Source: an uncultured Clostridia bacterium (lineage in GTDB: Bacteria; Bacillota; Clostridia; Oscillospirales; Ruminococcaceae). Taken from it: a stretch of 17,684 bases of DNA. Position 1 is the stretch's first letter; every line of letters starts with the position of its first letter. The stretch lies in assembly GCA_947176675.1 (NCBI GenBank), contig CAMWRN010000018.1, forward strand, positions 1 through 17,684, read 5' to 3'. The notes beneath the pieces are model-generated. The model saw nothing but the letters and a program-made list of their open reading frames with translations, was not told the DNA's origin and did not search any database. A program made the translations under genes and the position numbers. Shown here piece by piece: positions 7,632 to 15,425 of the stretch.

Positions 7632-7649
7632 CTGAAAATTTATTTTCAG
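7632..7649. promoter_or_regulatory. Inverted repeat between nadK and argR
   Basis: CTGAAAA-TTTA-TTTTCAG is a 7-bp inverted repeat just after the nadK stop. It has no T-run of terminator type. TGAA and TTCA ends with an AT-rich core resemble an ARG box, but there are 8 bases between them rather than the 6 of the enteric consensus. Autoregulation by ArgR is possible, not shown. Confidence 0.25.
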
Positions 7650-7657
7650 GAATTTCC

Positions 7658-8512
7658 TTATTTTATGGGATTCATAAGCTTGTTGTTTACCGCACTGAAA
7701 AATGAATGTCCTTTTATATCTATAAGCTGCAATTTCTTTTCGGATTTTTTTATTATAAGACTCTCTTCTGCTGTTAAGGCGTGGGAGAATTTACCGTCCA
7801 CAGAAAAATAAACCGATTCGTCGTCGGAAAAATGCCTTATTTCAAGAATTCTTTCCGACTTGAATACCATAGTCCTCGAAAACAACGAATGAGGACATAT
7901 CGGCGTAAGCTGTATGCATTCGGTCTCCGGTTCAAGAATAGGTCCTCCTGCCGAAAGCGCGTAGGCTGTAGAGCCTGTCGGAGTTGCAAAAACCATTCCG
8001 TCCGAACGCATTGAGCTGACAACTATCCCATCGGTGAGTATTTCATAATCAGTAATTTTCGAGTACGGTCTTGCTATGACTATATCGTTTAGGGCAGCAT
8101 GAGAGGAGACCGTCTTTCCATTTCTGACAAGCAGCGCGTCCAGCATCATTCTTTCCTCTTTAACATAATCCCCCGTTTTAAGCTTTGAAAGGCTGCCAAG
8201 CTCGTCCCGTTCCATAGAAGCCATGAAACCGAGCCTGCCAGTATTTATTCCCATAAGCGGTTTGTCGTGATCCGAAGCGTATACCGAAGCCGTAAGAATA
8301 GTTCCATCACCGCCGATAGCGATAATAATATCGCATTCTGCAGAAATCTCATCAGCCGTACTGAATTTCACAAAGCTTTTCTCCGAAAATTCCTTTTTGC
8401 AGCAATTCTCCGCAAGCACTTCAATTCCAAGGGAATTCAATATATCGCAGCATTCCAGCGCGGTTTTCAGCGCGTACAACTTTCCGAAATTCGGCATAAG
8501 AGCAATTTTCAC
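7658..8512 (-). CDS. nadK: NAD kinase
   Basis: Phosphorylates NAD to NADP in the cytoplasm, 284 aa, the usual length for bacterial enzymes. GGDGT (67-71) holds the catalytic Asp69. Other conserved segments are NTGRLGF (90-96), NDIVI (142-146) and the NAD-binding TPTGSTAYALSAGGP (177-191). The start is a GTG at 8512 with AAAGGAG 8 nt upstream. That Shine-Dalgarno overlaps the end of tlyA, whose stop is 14 nt away. nadK between tlyA and argR is a Clostridia-type arrangement. In Bacillus subtilis nadK lies elsewhere. NADPH supply links loosely to the isoprenoid genes upstream, but common placement is the only evidence. Confidence 0.96.
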   Translation of the reverse strand: MKIALMPNFGKLYALKTALECCDILNSLGIEVLAENCCKKEFSEKSFVKFSTADEISAECDIIIAIGGDGTILTASVYASDHDKPLMGINTGRLGFMASMERDELGSLSKLKTGDYVKEERMMLDALLVRNGKTVSSHAALNDIVIARPYSKITDYEILTDGIVVSSMRSDGMVFATPTGSTAYALSAGGPILEPETECIQLTPICPHSLFSRTMVFKSERILEIRHFSDDESVYFSVDGKFSHALTAEESLIIKKSEKKLQLIDIKGHSFFSAVNNKLMNPIK

Positions 8513-8526
8513 AGTCTCAGCTCCTT

Positions 8527-9327
8527 TCAGTTTTTTTTCAACTCTTCAAAAGCATTTCGGACTATCTTTCCGAAATCGAATTCTTTACCGGAACTTCCGT
8601 GTTTTATATATGCAAGATACTCGATATTTCCGTCCGTTCCGTTTCCTCCAGTTACCGGAGAATGCGTCAATCCCGAAACTTCAAATTCCAGAGAAAAACA
8701 AAAAGACACAATATCTTCCAAAACCGAAGTATGTACTTTCCCGTCCTTAACTATCCCATTTTTTCCGATATTGGACTTTCCCGCTTCAAACTGTGGCTTT
8801 ATCAGTACAGCCGCACTTCCGTTTTCAGGCAGAAGCTCCTTTATTTTAGGCAGGATACATTTCAGCGATACAAAGGAAACGTCCGCCGAAATAAATGTCG
8901 GACTTTTGGGAAAGTCCTTTGCTGAAAGATCCAGTATGTTTGTTTTTTCCATATTATGCACACGAATATCGTTTTTTAGTTTATCGTCAAGCTGACCGTG
9001 ACCCACGTCCACCGCGTAAACATAAGCTGCGCCGTTTTGGAGCATACAGTCTGTAAAACCTCCTGTGGACGCGCCTATATCTATACAGATCCGTCCGGCA
9101 ATATCTATCCCGAACTCGGCTATCGCTTTTTCAAACTTCAAACCGCCTCTGCCCACATAGCGAAGCTGTTCTCCGATAATACTGATCTCACAGTTCCCAT
9201 CTACATTAAACGACGGCTTGACGGAAATTTTTCCGTCTACCATCACCTGTCCAGATTTTATAAGCTCCTTTGCCGTAACGCGGCTTTTCACAAGCCCGCT
9301 TTCGGTAAGGTATACATCAAGTCTCAA
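8527..9327 (-). CDS. tlyA: TlyA-family rRNA 2'-O-methyltransferase (YqxC-like)
   Basis: S4-domain plus Rossmann methyltransferase of the TlyA/YqxC family, whose studied mycobacterial member methylates ribose in 16S and 23S rRNA. It is 266 aa from the chosen start. An S4 RNA-binding domain covers about 1-60. The FtsJ-like methyltransferase has the SAM motif DIGASTGGFTD (83-93), ADVSFVSL (149-156) and LIKPQFEAG (175-183), which fits the Lys-Asp-Lys-Glu tetrad of 2'-O-methyltransferases. TTG at 9327 is preferred: GGAGG lies exactly 6 nt upstream and the protein then begins RLDVYL like its relatives. A GTG at 9342 would lie upstream of that Shine-Dalgarno. It overlaps the dxs stop by 11 nt. The old 'hemolysin' label for this family is probably misleading. 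Confidence 0.93.
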   Translation of the reverse strand: MRLDVYLTESGLVKSRVTAKELIKSGQVMVDGKISVKPSFNVDGNCEISIIGEQLRYVGRGGLKFEKAIAEFGIDIAGRICIDIGASTGGFTDCMLQNGAAYVYAVDVGHGQLDDKLKNDIRVHNMEKTNILDLSAKDFPKSPTFISADVSFVSLKCILPKIKELLPENGSAAVLIKPQFEAGKSNIGKNGIVKDGKVHTSVLEDIVSFCFSLEFEVSGLTHSPVTGGNGTDGNIEYLAYIKHGSSGKEFDFGKIVRNAFEELKKN

Positions 9328-11173
9328 TTCTTTCCTCCGCACAATTATTCAGTATTTTTATCATCTTGGCTTCGCTGAGACTGTATTTGTCTAAACATTC
9401 CGAAAGCGAAGCCTGTTTGGCAAAACCGTCAACTGCGGTTATCACGAATTTTCCTCTGTATCCGTTTCCGTAAAGTTCCGTCAGCAAATGCTCGGCAGCT
9501 CCGCCGTGGCGTGAGCCTTCCTCAAAAAAATATATTTCGTCGTAATTCATGCAAAGCTCAATAATCTGTTTGTCTATAGGATATATCTTCACAAGCTTCA
9601 TAACGTCGCACTCGGTAGATTCTGCGGCTGCGTAAAGGTTATGAACTATCCGCCCATAGCTTATCGTAAGTTTTCGGCTTCCGTTTTCCGTTATAATAAA
9701 CGAATCTGTGTCCTCTGCGCCGAAAGTGACCTTTTCACAGTCCTTTGGGTATCTTACTGCGGCGACTCCGTCCGTTCCGAAAAACGCGCTTTCTATACAC
9801 ATTTCAAGCTCTCTGTAGGTTGATGGTGAATAAACGGTAACTCCGGGTATCGTCAGCAGCATAGGTACGTCTAACAGTCCCTGATGTGTTTCTCCGTCCT
9901 CGCCCACAAAGCCTGCGCGGTCAATACCAAGAACCATGTGAACCTTGTCTATTGATGCATCGTGAATAAGCTGATCGTAAGAACGCTGCAAAAAGCTTGA
10001 GTACACCGCAAAAAACGGAAGTCTGCCGCCTTTGGCAAGTCCTGCCGCAAACGTGACCGCGTGCTGTTCAGCAATACCAACGTCAAAAAATCTTTCGGGA
10101 TATTTTGCGGAGAAATATTGCAGTCCCGTTGCATACTTCATAGCAGCGGTAATCGCGCATATTTCCGGATTTTTCTCCGCCAAACGGCAAAGAGTCTTTC
10201 CCGCAGTTTCCGAAAAGGAATCCGTCACATCATTGTTGGGATTGCTTTTTCTGTATCCGCAGGATGGTATTGCATGAAAAGCTCCGGGATTTATCTCCGC
10301 AGGTCTGAAGCCTTTTCCCTTTACGGTATTGACGTGCACAAATACAGGTCTGTGCAGTTTTTTGGCGGCTCTTAAAGCGTCTTCAAGCTCGGAAATATTG
10401 TGACCGTCTATCGGACCCAGATATACAAATCCCATATCCTCAAACATTGTGGAATGATACAGAACCGATTTCAGCGCAGACTTTGAAGTCTGAATGACTT
10501 TTTTTATAGGCTCACCCACAAATGGAGTGTTGCCCAGAATGTATTCAATTTTTTTCTTTGCATTAAGATATGCTGTGTTTCCTCGAATAGATGTAAGATA
10601 TCTTGCAAATGCACCCACATTTTTCGATATGGACATATCATTGTGATTAAGTATAACTATAAGATTGTTATTGCTTTTTCCCGCGTTATTAAGCCCCTCG
10701 TAGGCAAGTCCGCCCGTAAATGCTCCATCGCCTATTACTGCCACTGCATGATGTCTATCCCCATTAAGACGCATAGCTTCCGCCATACCGAGTGCAGCTG
10801 AAATTGACGTACTGCTGTGCCCGCTGATAAAAGCGTCATGCTCCGATTCGGAGGGACGGCAGAAACCCGATATACCGCCATTTTTCCGCAATAACGAAAA
10901 ATCATCGTACCGTCCCGTAAGCAGCTTGTGAGTGTAAGCCTGGTGACCAACGTCCCAGACGATCTTGTCCGCAGGAGAACGGAAAACCCTGTGGATCGCT
11001 ACCGTAAGCTCCACTGTTCCAAGATTGGATGACAGGTGTCCACCGTTTTTCATAACGGTGCGGATAATATTTTCCCTTATTTCACCGCACAGCTTATCGC
11101 ACTGCGGTATGCTGAGACGGCTAAGTTCGTGCGGGTCGGAAAGGTCTTTAAGCGTTATTTCCTTATTGTTCAT
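9317..11173 (-). CDS. dxs: 1-deoxy-D-xylulose-5-phosphate synthase
   Basis: Thiamine-diphosphate enzyme that joins pyruvate and glyceraldehyde-3-phosphate to make DXP, the first step of the MEP isoprenoid pathway. It is 618 aa, full length. Visible are GGHLSSNLG with His46 (44-52), the ThDP motif starting GDGAFTGG at 148 and ending with LNHNDMSIS near 183, the catalytic glutamate Glu369 in DVGIAEQHA, and DRAGFVGEDGETHQG (418-432), which binds the substrate phosphate. ATG at 11173 has GAGGGG at rather long spacing (about 12 nt). It lies 16 nt after the DUF212 gene and two genes after ispA. The same transcript therefore makes the first and a late enzyme of prenyl diphosphate synthesis. Confidence 0.97.
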   Translation of the reverse strand: MNNKEITLKDLSDPHELSRLSIPQCDKLCGEIRENIIRTVMKNGGHLSSNLGTVELTVAIHRVFRSPADKIVWDVGHQAYTHKLLTGRYDDFSLLRKNGGISGFCRPSESEHDAFISGHSSTSISAALGMAEAMRLNGDRHHAVAVIGDGAFTGGLAYEGLNNAGKSNNNLIVILNHNDMSISKNVGAFARYLTSIRGNTAYLNAKKKIEYILGNTPFVGEPIKKVIQTSKSALKSVLYHSTMFEDMGFVYLGPIDGHNISELEDALRAAKKLHRPVFVHVNTVKGKGFRPAEINPGAFHAIPSCGYRKSNPNNDVTDSFSETAGKTLCRLAEKNPEICAITAAMKYATGLQYFSAKYPERFFDVGIAEQHAVTFAAGLAKGGRLPFFAVYSSFLQRSYDQLIHDASIDKVHMVLGIDRAGFVGEDGETHQGLLDVPMLLTIPGVTVYSPSTYRELEMCIESAFFGTDGVAAVRYPKDCEKVTFGAEDTDSFIITENGSRKLTISYGRIVHNLYAAAESTECDVMKLVKIYPIDKQIIELCMNYDEIYFFEEGSRHGGAAEHLLTELYGNGYRGKFVITAVDGFAKQASLSECLDKYSLSEAKMIKILNNCAEERIET

Positions 11174-11189
11174 ATACAGAAATTTCCCC

Positions 11190-11675
11190 TCAGATCGTCA
11201 GATTCATTGGCATTATCATTGCAATAAGTATGCCGAGAAGCGCGCCGCCGAGAACCTCAAACGGTGTGTGACCAAGATATTCTTTAAGTTCTTTCTTCTT
11301 TTTCTCAGGCTTCTTCTCCGCGGATTCCTCGCTGGGTTTTATCCCCCTGACTGCAAATATACGGTTTATCCTGTTTATCTCACGCGCGTGAAGTCCCGCA
11401 GAACGTCTTACGCCCATTGCGTCATACATTACTATCATAGCAACGATGAACATTATTGCAAATTCAGATGAACCGAATCCGCATTTTCTGCAAACAGCAA
11501 TAGTCGCCGAGCACACCAGAGAAGAGTGAGAACTCGGCATTCCTCCCGCTCCGAAAAGACGCTCGGGATTGAATTTTTTAGTCTGTAAAAGGTTCAGCAG
11601 AGTTTTTATGACCTGCGCCATACACCACGAAAGCATCGCGGCGAAAAGAACATAATTATATGAAAGCGTATTCAT
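11190..11675 (-). CDS. Divergent PAP2 family membrane protein (DUF212, YuiD-like)
   Basis: Small membrane protein, 161 aa, of the divergent PAP2/DUF212 family. Hydrophobic segments lie at about 6-30, 52-62, 72-88 and 140-157. Conserved motifs are GGMPSSHSS (44-52), YDAMGVRRSAG (84-94) and LGHTPFEVLGG (134-144). These match the phosphatase core of PAP2 enzymes in a reduced form. A lysine/glutamate-rich cytoplasmic stretch covers about 112-132. ATG at 11675 is preferred because AAAGGA lies 9 nt before it and touches the alternative ATG at 11684. It sits between ispA and dxs, so a lipid or prenyl phosphate substrate is plausible. The function of this family is not established to my knowledge. 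Confidence 0.88.
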   Translation of the reverse strand: MNTLSYNYVLFAAMLSWCMAQVIKTLLNLLQTKKFNPERLFGAGGMPSSHSSLVCSATIAVCRKCGFGSSEFAIMFIVAMIVMYDAMGVRRSAGLHAREINRINRIFAVRGIKPSEESAEKKPEKKKKELKEYLGHTPFEVLGGALLGILIAMIMPMNLTI

Positions 11676-11692
11676 GTTTTTCATTCCTTTGT

Positions 11693-12583
11693 TTAATACT
11701 CCCGTTTCAGAAGAAACAGCGTAAGCTCGTTTAAAAATTCGGTATTTTCAAAAGCTTCGAGAGCTTTCAGAGCCTCATCGGTAAGTACACCCGCCGCTCT
11801 GCGGGAATTTTCGATACTGTTCAGAGTAACATATGTGGTCTTTCCGTTATCGCTGTCGCTGCCAATCGGTTTGCCAAGCAGCTGTTCGTCTCCCGTTACA
11901 TCCAGAATGTCGTCAATTATCTGAAACGCAAGACCAAGCTTTTCAGCGTACAGTCCTGCAGCTGCTATTTTTTCATTTTCAGCACCTGCCGCTATGCAGC
12001 CCATTTTACAGGCGCATCTGAGCAAAGCTCCGGTTTTCATCGAGTACATATTCAGAAGCTCGTCTTCTGTCATCTTTCTCGCAAATATCGTATCTATTAC
12101 CTGTCCGCCGATCATGCCGTTTACTCCCGTAGCTTTGGAAAGCTCAGCAATAAGCGCAATTTTTGTCTCCGCAGATACGCCTTCGCCGCCGCTTATAACC
12201 TCATACGCAAAATTAAGCAGCGCGTCCCCAGCCAGAAGAGCCTGTGCTTCGCCGAACGCAGCGTGGCAAGATGGTTTTCCGCGGCGCATATCGTCGTTGT
12301 CCATACATGGCAGGTCGTCGTGGATAAGCGAAAATGTGTGTATCATTTCCAGTGCGCACGCCGCAGGGAACGCAGATTCAACAGTTCCCCCGCATACACG
12401 GCAGAATTCGACGGTAAGTATGGGACGTATCCGTTTTCCGCCTGCGGAAAGCGAGTATGTCATAGCCTCCGCGACCTTACGCTGACCTGTCGTTCCCGCC
12501 AGAACAAGGTTCATATAGTCCTCAAGCTTTCGGTTTACAGTGTCGGAAAGCTCGTCCAGACGTTTTGTAAATTCAGCAGTCAA
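11693..12583 (-). CDS. ispA: Farnesyl diphosphate synthase (polyprenyl synthetase family)
   Basis: Condenses isopentenyl diphosphate with allylic diphosphates, giving farnesyl diphosphate for undecaprenyl carrier and other prenyl lipids. It is 296 aa. The first aspartate-rich motif is DDLPCMD (89-95), with the four-residue gap of bacterial type II enzymes, and the second is DDILD (224-228). GGKRIRP (48-54) and GGQ (159-161) are also conserved. The start is TTG at 12583 with GGAGG 7 nt upstream. It lies 24 nt after xseB and 17 nt before the DUF212 gene. Motifs and length favour C15 product, but a geranylgeranyl diphosphate synthase cannot be excluded from sequence reading alone. Confidence 0.94.
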   Translation of the reverse strand: MTAEFTKRLDELSDTVNRKLEDYMNLVLAGTTGQRKVAEAMTYSLSAGGKRIRPILTVEFCRVCGGTVESAFPAACALEMIHTFSLIHDDLPCMDNDDMRRGKPSCHAAFGEAQALLAGDALLNFAYEVISGGEGVSAETKIALIAELSKATGVNGMIGGQVIDTIFARKMTEDELLNMYSMKTGALLRCACKMGCIAAGAENEKIAAAGLYAEKLGLAFQIIDDILDVTGDEQLLGKPIGSDSDNGKTTYVTLNSIENSRRAAGVLTDEALKALEAFENTEFLNELTLFLLKREY

Positions 12584-12607
12584 AATAAATCCTCCGTTTT
12601 AAAAATG

Positions 12608-12793
12608 TCATTCGGAAACGTCCGGTTCTTCAACGGTAACAAGCAGCTCCGCGCTGTCCAGCAAACTGCGGCACTTGCCCAGAAGATCAGTTCCCTCACG
12701 GTATATTTCAATGGACTCTTCAAGCGAGATCTCATTATTTTCAAGCTTTGAGATGATTTCATCAAGCCGTTTCAGTGATCGTTCAAAATTCAA
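12608..12793 (-). CDS. xseB: Exodeoxyribonuclease VII small subunit
   Basis: Small helical subunit of exonuclease VII, 61 aa, which binds in several copies along the long helices of XseA. The conserved start FERSLKRLDEIISKLE and the following ISLEESIEIYREG are characteristic. The start is TTG at 12793, with GGAGGTG 7 nt upstream; no ATG in frame gives the conserved N-terminus. It is 15 nt downstream of xseA, whose stop overlaps the Shine-Dalgarno region, so the subunits are probably coupled in expression. Confidence 0.95.
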   Translation of the reverse strand: MNFERSLKRLDEIISKLENNEISLEESIEIYREGTDLLGKCRSLLDSAELLVTVEEPDVSE

Positions 12794-12808
12794 ATTAAGA
12801 CACCTCCG

Positions 12809-13993
12809 TTAGCTGATTACAGCGGAAACAGTTCCGTCCGAGAGACGGATATCCACCTTGTCTCCCTCCGACAAATCCTCTGCGGAATTGACAAGCCTTT
12901 CGCCCTTATAGACAAGTGAGTAACCTCTGCTCAGTGTTTTGAGAGGACTCAGCCCATCCAGAACGGCAGCCTTTTCCGCAAGCTGTCCCCCGCAGATTCT
13001 GAGTTTTAGATTATACGCTGCTTCAAGGCGCTTTTTCGACTGTGAAAATTTTTCTCTCAAACGAACTGCTCTTTCCCTCGGATTTAAGCTTTCAAGCCGC
13101 CTTGCAGTATTTTCAAGTATACGGTACTTTTCTTCAAGTCTGTTCAAAAAGCCGTTCGTCAAAGCCTTTTCAAGAGCGTTAAGCCGTCCGTACAAAAGCG
13201 TGATATCCGGAACGGCAAGTTCGGCTGCCGCAGACGGAGTAGGCGCGCGCAGGTCGGCAGCCATGTCCGCTACGGTGAAGTCAGTTTCGTGCCCCACTGC
13301 GGAAATTACAGGCGTACTGCACCCGTGGAGACACCGCGCCACCGCCTCGGTATTGAACGCAGACAAGTCCTCGAAAGAACCGCCGCCCCGACCGCAGATG
13401 AGCAGATCCATGCCCCGCTTGTCCGCATGATGTATCGCACTGCATATTGATTCCGGAGCGTCCGCACCTTGCACTGCCGCAGGAAAAACAATCACCTCTG
13501 CAATTGGATACCGTCTTGACAAAATATTAAGCATATCCTGAAGCGCGGCGGCGTCCGCAGAAGTCACTATACCTATCTTTTTCGGCAGAGACGGCAGCGG
13601 CTTTTTGCGGGATTCATCAAAGATTCCCTCCTGCGAAAGCCTTTCTTTAAGCTGCTCCAGCGCAAGATAAAGCGCTCCCACGCCGTCAGGCTGCATATCG
13701 GTGACGTAAAGCTGGTACAATCCGTCACGCTCATAGACACGAACGTCAGCCGAAACAATGACCCTCATGCCGTTTTTGGGCATAAACGGAAGTCTGGAAG
13801 CCATATTGTTGAACATTATTGCCTTTACCGAACTTTCTCCGTCCTTAAGGGTAAAGTAAAAATGTCCGCTTTTGGCGTGATTGGTAAAATTTGAAATTTC
13901 GCCTCTGATAAGCTTTCCGTGTAGATTTCCGTCCTCCTTGAGCTTAAAGGCGATGTATCTGTTAAGCTGTGAGACAGTAAGAATTGCGCTCAT
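12809..13993 (-). CDS. xseA: Exodeoxyribonuclease VII large subunit
   Basis: Catalytic subunit of exonuclease VII, a metal-independent single-strand exonuclease that works from both ends, 394 aa. An N-terminal OB-fold (about 1-100) includes GEISNFTNHAKSGHFYFTLKD. The catalytic domain has GRGGGSFEDL (201-210), AVGHETDFTVAD (232-243) and RAPTPSAAAEL (249-259), all expected for active XseA. A long helical segment (about 265-345) binds XseB. ATG at 13993 overlaps the TsaD-like stop by 4 nt (ATGA) and has AAAGGA 8 nt upstream. The C-terminal RGYSLVYKG segment is also typical. Confidence 0.96.
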   Translation of the reverse strand: MSAILTVSQLNRYIAFKLKEDGNLHGKLIRGEISNFTNHAKSGHFYFTLKDGESSVKAIMFNNMASRLPFMPKNGMRVIVSADVRVYERDGLYQLYVTDMQPDGVGALYLALEQLKERLSQEGIFDESRKKPLPSLPKKIGIVTSADAAALQDMLNILSRRYPIAEVIVFPAAVQGADAPESICSAIHHADKRGMDLLICGRGGGSFEDLSAFNTEAVARCLHGCSTPVISAVGHETDFTVADMAADLRAPTPSAAAELAVPDITLLYGRLNALEKALTNGFLNRLEEKYRILENTARRLESLNPRERAVRLREKFSQSKKRLEAAYNLKLRICGGQLAEKAAVLDGLSPLKTLSRGYSLVYKGERLVNSAEDLSEGDKVDIRLSDGTVSAVIS

Positions 13994-14925
13994 ATAAAAT
14001 TTCCTTTCAGAGCCGCGAAAACAGCTGTTCCCGCAGCGTTGTCGCAGGAAAATTCGGGTTCAGCAAAACAGGACTCAAACTCGATTTCAAGCCTGTCCCG
14101 TATTATCCTGTCCGACATTACTCCGCCCGCAAAAACCACAGGCATTGTTCCCCGTGATTCCAAAGCGTGACGTGTCATTTCCCTGACCGCCGAATAGACA
14201 TACTGCAAACAGAACATTGCCGTATCTTCGGGACTTTCGCCCTCGTCAAGCATTTTCCTGCACTTGTTTTCCACTCCCGAAAGACAGCAGCTTCCGCCTT
14301 TAAGTACGGGTTTTATCTTAAATTTCCTGCCGCTTTTTCCGGCAAGCTTTTCAAGCATTTTTCCGCATGGAAAATCAAGCCCCAGCATAAGACCCACTCT
14401 GTCTATCACCTGTCCCGCTTTCAGGTCAAGAGACATTCCCAGCTCGGTAACCTTGACAATGCTTTTCTCGTCCGGTTCGGCAAGCAGGCAGTCGGTAGTC
14501 CCTCCGCTGACATGAAAAGCAATAAAGCTTTCCTTGACAAGATCAAATCTGCCGGCAGAGTAAAGAGCGGCGAGAATGTGTCCGACCTGATGAGAGGTTT
14601 TATAAACGGGGATTCCGTTCACCACTCCGATCGAGTCTGCAAGTCCCTCTCCGCACAAAAAGCACGGCATATAGGAACCGCTCATATTCCTGGGTCTGAC
14701 CGAGACACCCACAGCGACAGGAACTTCTCCAACGTCCTCAAAAAGTGATCTCACAATTTCGGGAAGCTGCTTTGTGTGGTGGAAAACCGCGTCGCTTTGC
14801 CTCAGTCCGAGCTCTCCTTTTTTGACAGGCAGCAGCTTTTTTACCTGCCTGACTGTACCGTCCGACGTGTCGAACAGAGCGGCGGAAGTGGTGTAGTTGC
14901 TTGTGTCAATCCCCAGTATTTTCAT
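13990..14925 (-). CDS. Divergent TsaD/Kae1-family paralog (peptidase M22-like)
   Basis: ASKHA-fold protein, 311 aa, related to TsaD, the threonylcarbamoyl-transferase for tRNA t6A, but unlikely to be TsaD itself. It keeps the two metal-binding histidines in HQVGH (112-116), SGGTT (140-144), a GQVIDRVGLMLGL segment around Asp175, AGGV (266-269) and DNAAGT (295-300). It differs where TsaD is most constant: the N-terminal SCDET motif is SNYTT (9-13), so Asp11 and Glu12 are lost. The GPGL loop is replaced by VRPRNMSGSYMP, and FSFSGLKT by CCLSGVEN. It starts inside nusB (20-nt overlap) and ends in a 4-nt overlap with xseA. Many Clostridia seem to carry such a paralog here. Role unknown; possibly binding or regulation rather than t6A transfer. 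Confidence 0.88.
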   Translation of the reverse strand: MKILGIDTSNYTTSAALFDTSDGTVRQVKKLLPVKKGELGLRQSDAVFHHTKQLPEIVRSLFEDVGEVPVAVGVSVRPRNMSGSYMPCFLCGEGLADSIGVVNGIPVYKTSHQVGHILAALYSAGRFDLVKESFIAFHVSGGTTDCLLAEPDEKSIVKVTELGMSLDLKAGQVIDRVGLMLGLDFPCGKMLEKLAGKSGRKFKIKPVLKGGSCCLSGVENKCRKMLDEGESPEDTAMFCLQYVYSAVREMTRHALESRGTMPVVFAGGVMSDRIIRDRLEIEFESCFAEPEFSCDNAAGTAVFAALKGNFI

Positions 14926-15334
14926 TTTCCGTGTTATCCTTATATCTGCTTCTGCTGAACGCGCCCAGCAGACCGTTCACAAACTGTACATCAGTCTCAT
15001 AAGCGAACTTCTGTGCGAGAATTACAGCCTCGCTTATCGCAACGTTATCATGTACCTGAGGGTCGTAAAGCATTTCGTAGACCGCAATTCTGAGAATCGC
15101 GGTCAGTACTTTGGGTATGCGGCTGAACTGGCGCTTCTCGCTGAATTTTGCAATTATCCCGTCGATCTCTGAAGATTTTTCATCAATCGCCTTGAACATA
15201 TTTTCAACGTCCTCGGTTATTTCAAAAACGTCAGCCTCGTAAGCCGTATCAAGTATCTCATCTGGCGTATCGCTGCTGAACAGCTTTTCAAATGTAAGAA
15301 AAAAAACCGCTTCTCTTATTTCACTTCTTTTCAA
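14906..15334 (-). CDS. nusB: Transcription antitermination factor NusB
   Basis: All-helical factor that with NusE (S10) binds boxA RNA and supports antitermination of rRNA transcription, 142 aa from the chosen start. It opens KRSEIREAVFFLTFEKLF, as NusB normally does. The C-terminal half has RILxAILRIAVYEM-like helices and the conserved NVAISEAVILAQKF plus FVNGLLGAF. TTG at 15334 is preferred because AAAGGA lies 9 nt upstream. A longer reading from TTG at 15355 would contain the Shine-Dalgarno. It overlaps the TsaD-like gene by 20 nt. A hairpin lies between it and the Asp23-family gene, which may tune how much transcript continues into nusB. Confidence 0.94.
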   Translation of the reverse strand: MKRSEIREAVFFLTFEKLFSSDTPDEILDTAYEADVFEITEDVENMFKAIDEKSSEIDGIIAKFSEKRQFSRIPKVLTAILRIAVYEMLYDPQVHDNVAISEAVILAQKFAYETDVQFVNGLLGAFSRSRYKDNTENENTGD

Positions 15335-15390
15335 TTTGCACAATCCTTTCTGCAAGCTCTAATGACTAAAAAGTAAAAATACGCGGAAAA

Positions 15391-15420
15391 GCAAGCCCTC
15401 GCCGTAAAAGGAGAGCCTGC
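15391..15420 (-). terminator. Hairpin between asp23 and nusB, possible attenuator
   Basis: On the minus strand GCAGGCTCTC (15420..15411) pairs with GAGGGCTTGC (15400..15391): 10 pairs, two of them G-U, loop of 10. It is followed by only four T before CC. This is a weak intrinsic terminator, attenuator or processing site. The downstream genes probably depend on readthrough, as no good promoter was seen before nusB. Confidence 0.55.
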
Positions 15421-15425
15421 TTCCG

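Noticed and set aside
8267..8995. 242-codon plus-strand open frame opposite nadK and tlyA
   Set aside because: It is antisense to two well-conserved genes, has no Shine-Dalgarno or domain, and spans their boundary.
12580..12765. Second short frame overlapping xseB on the minus strand
   Set aside because: It is out of frame with xseB, which is a clear family match. The alternative product has no conserved features.
14167..14748. 193-codon plus-strand open frame opposite the TsaD-like gene
   Set aside because: No recognisable domain. The minus-strand frame has clear ASKHA motifs and overlaps properly with nusB and xseA.
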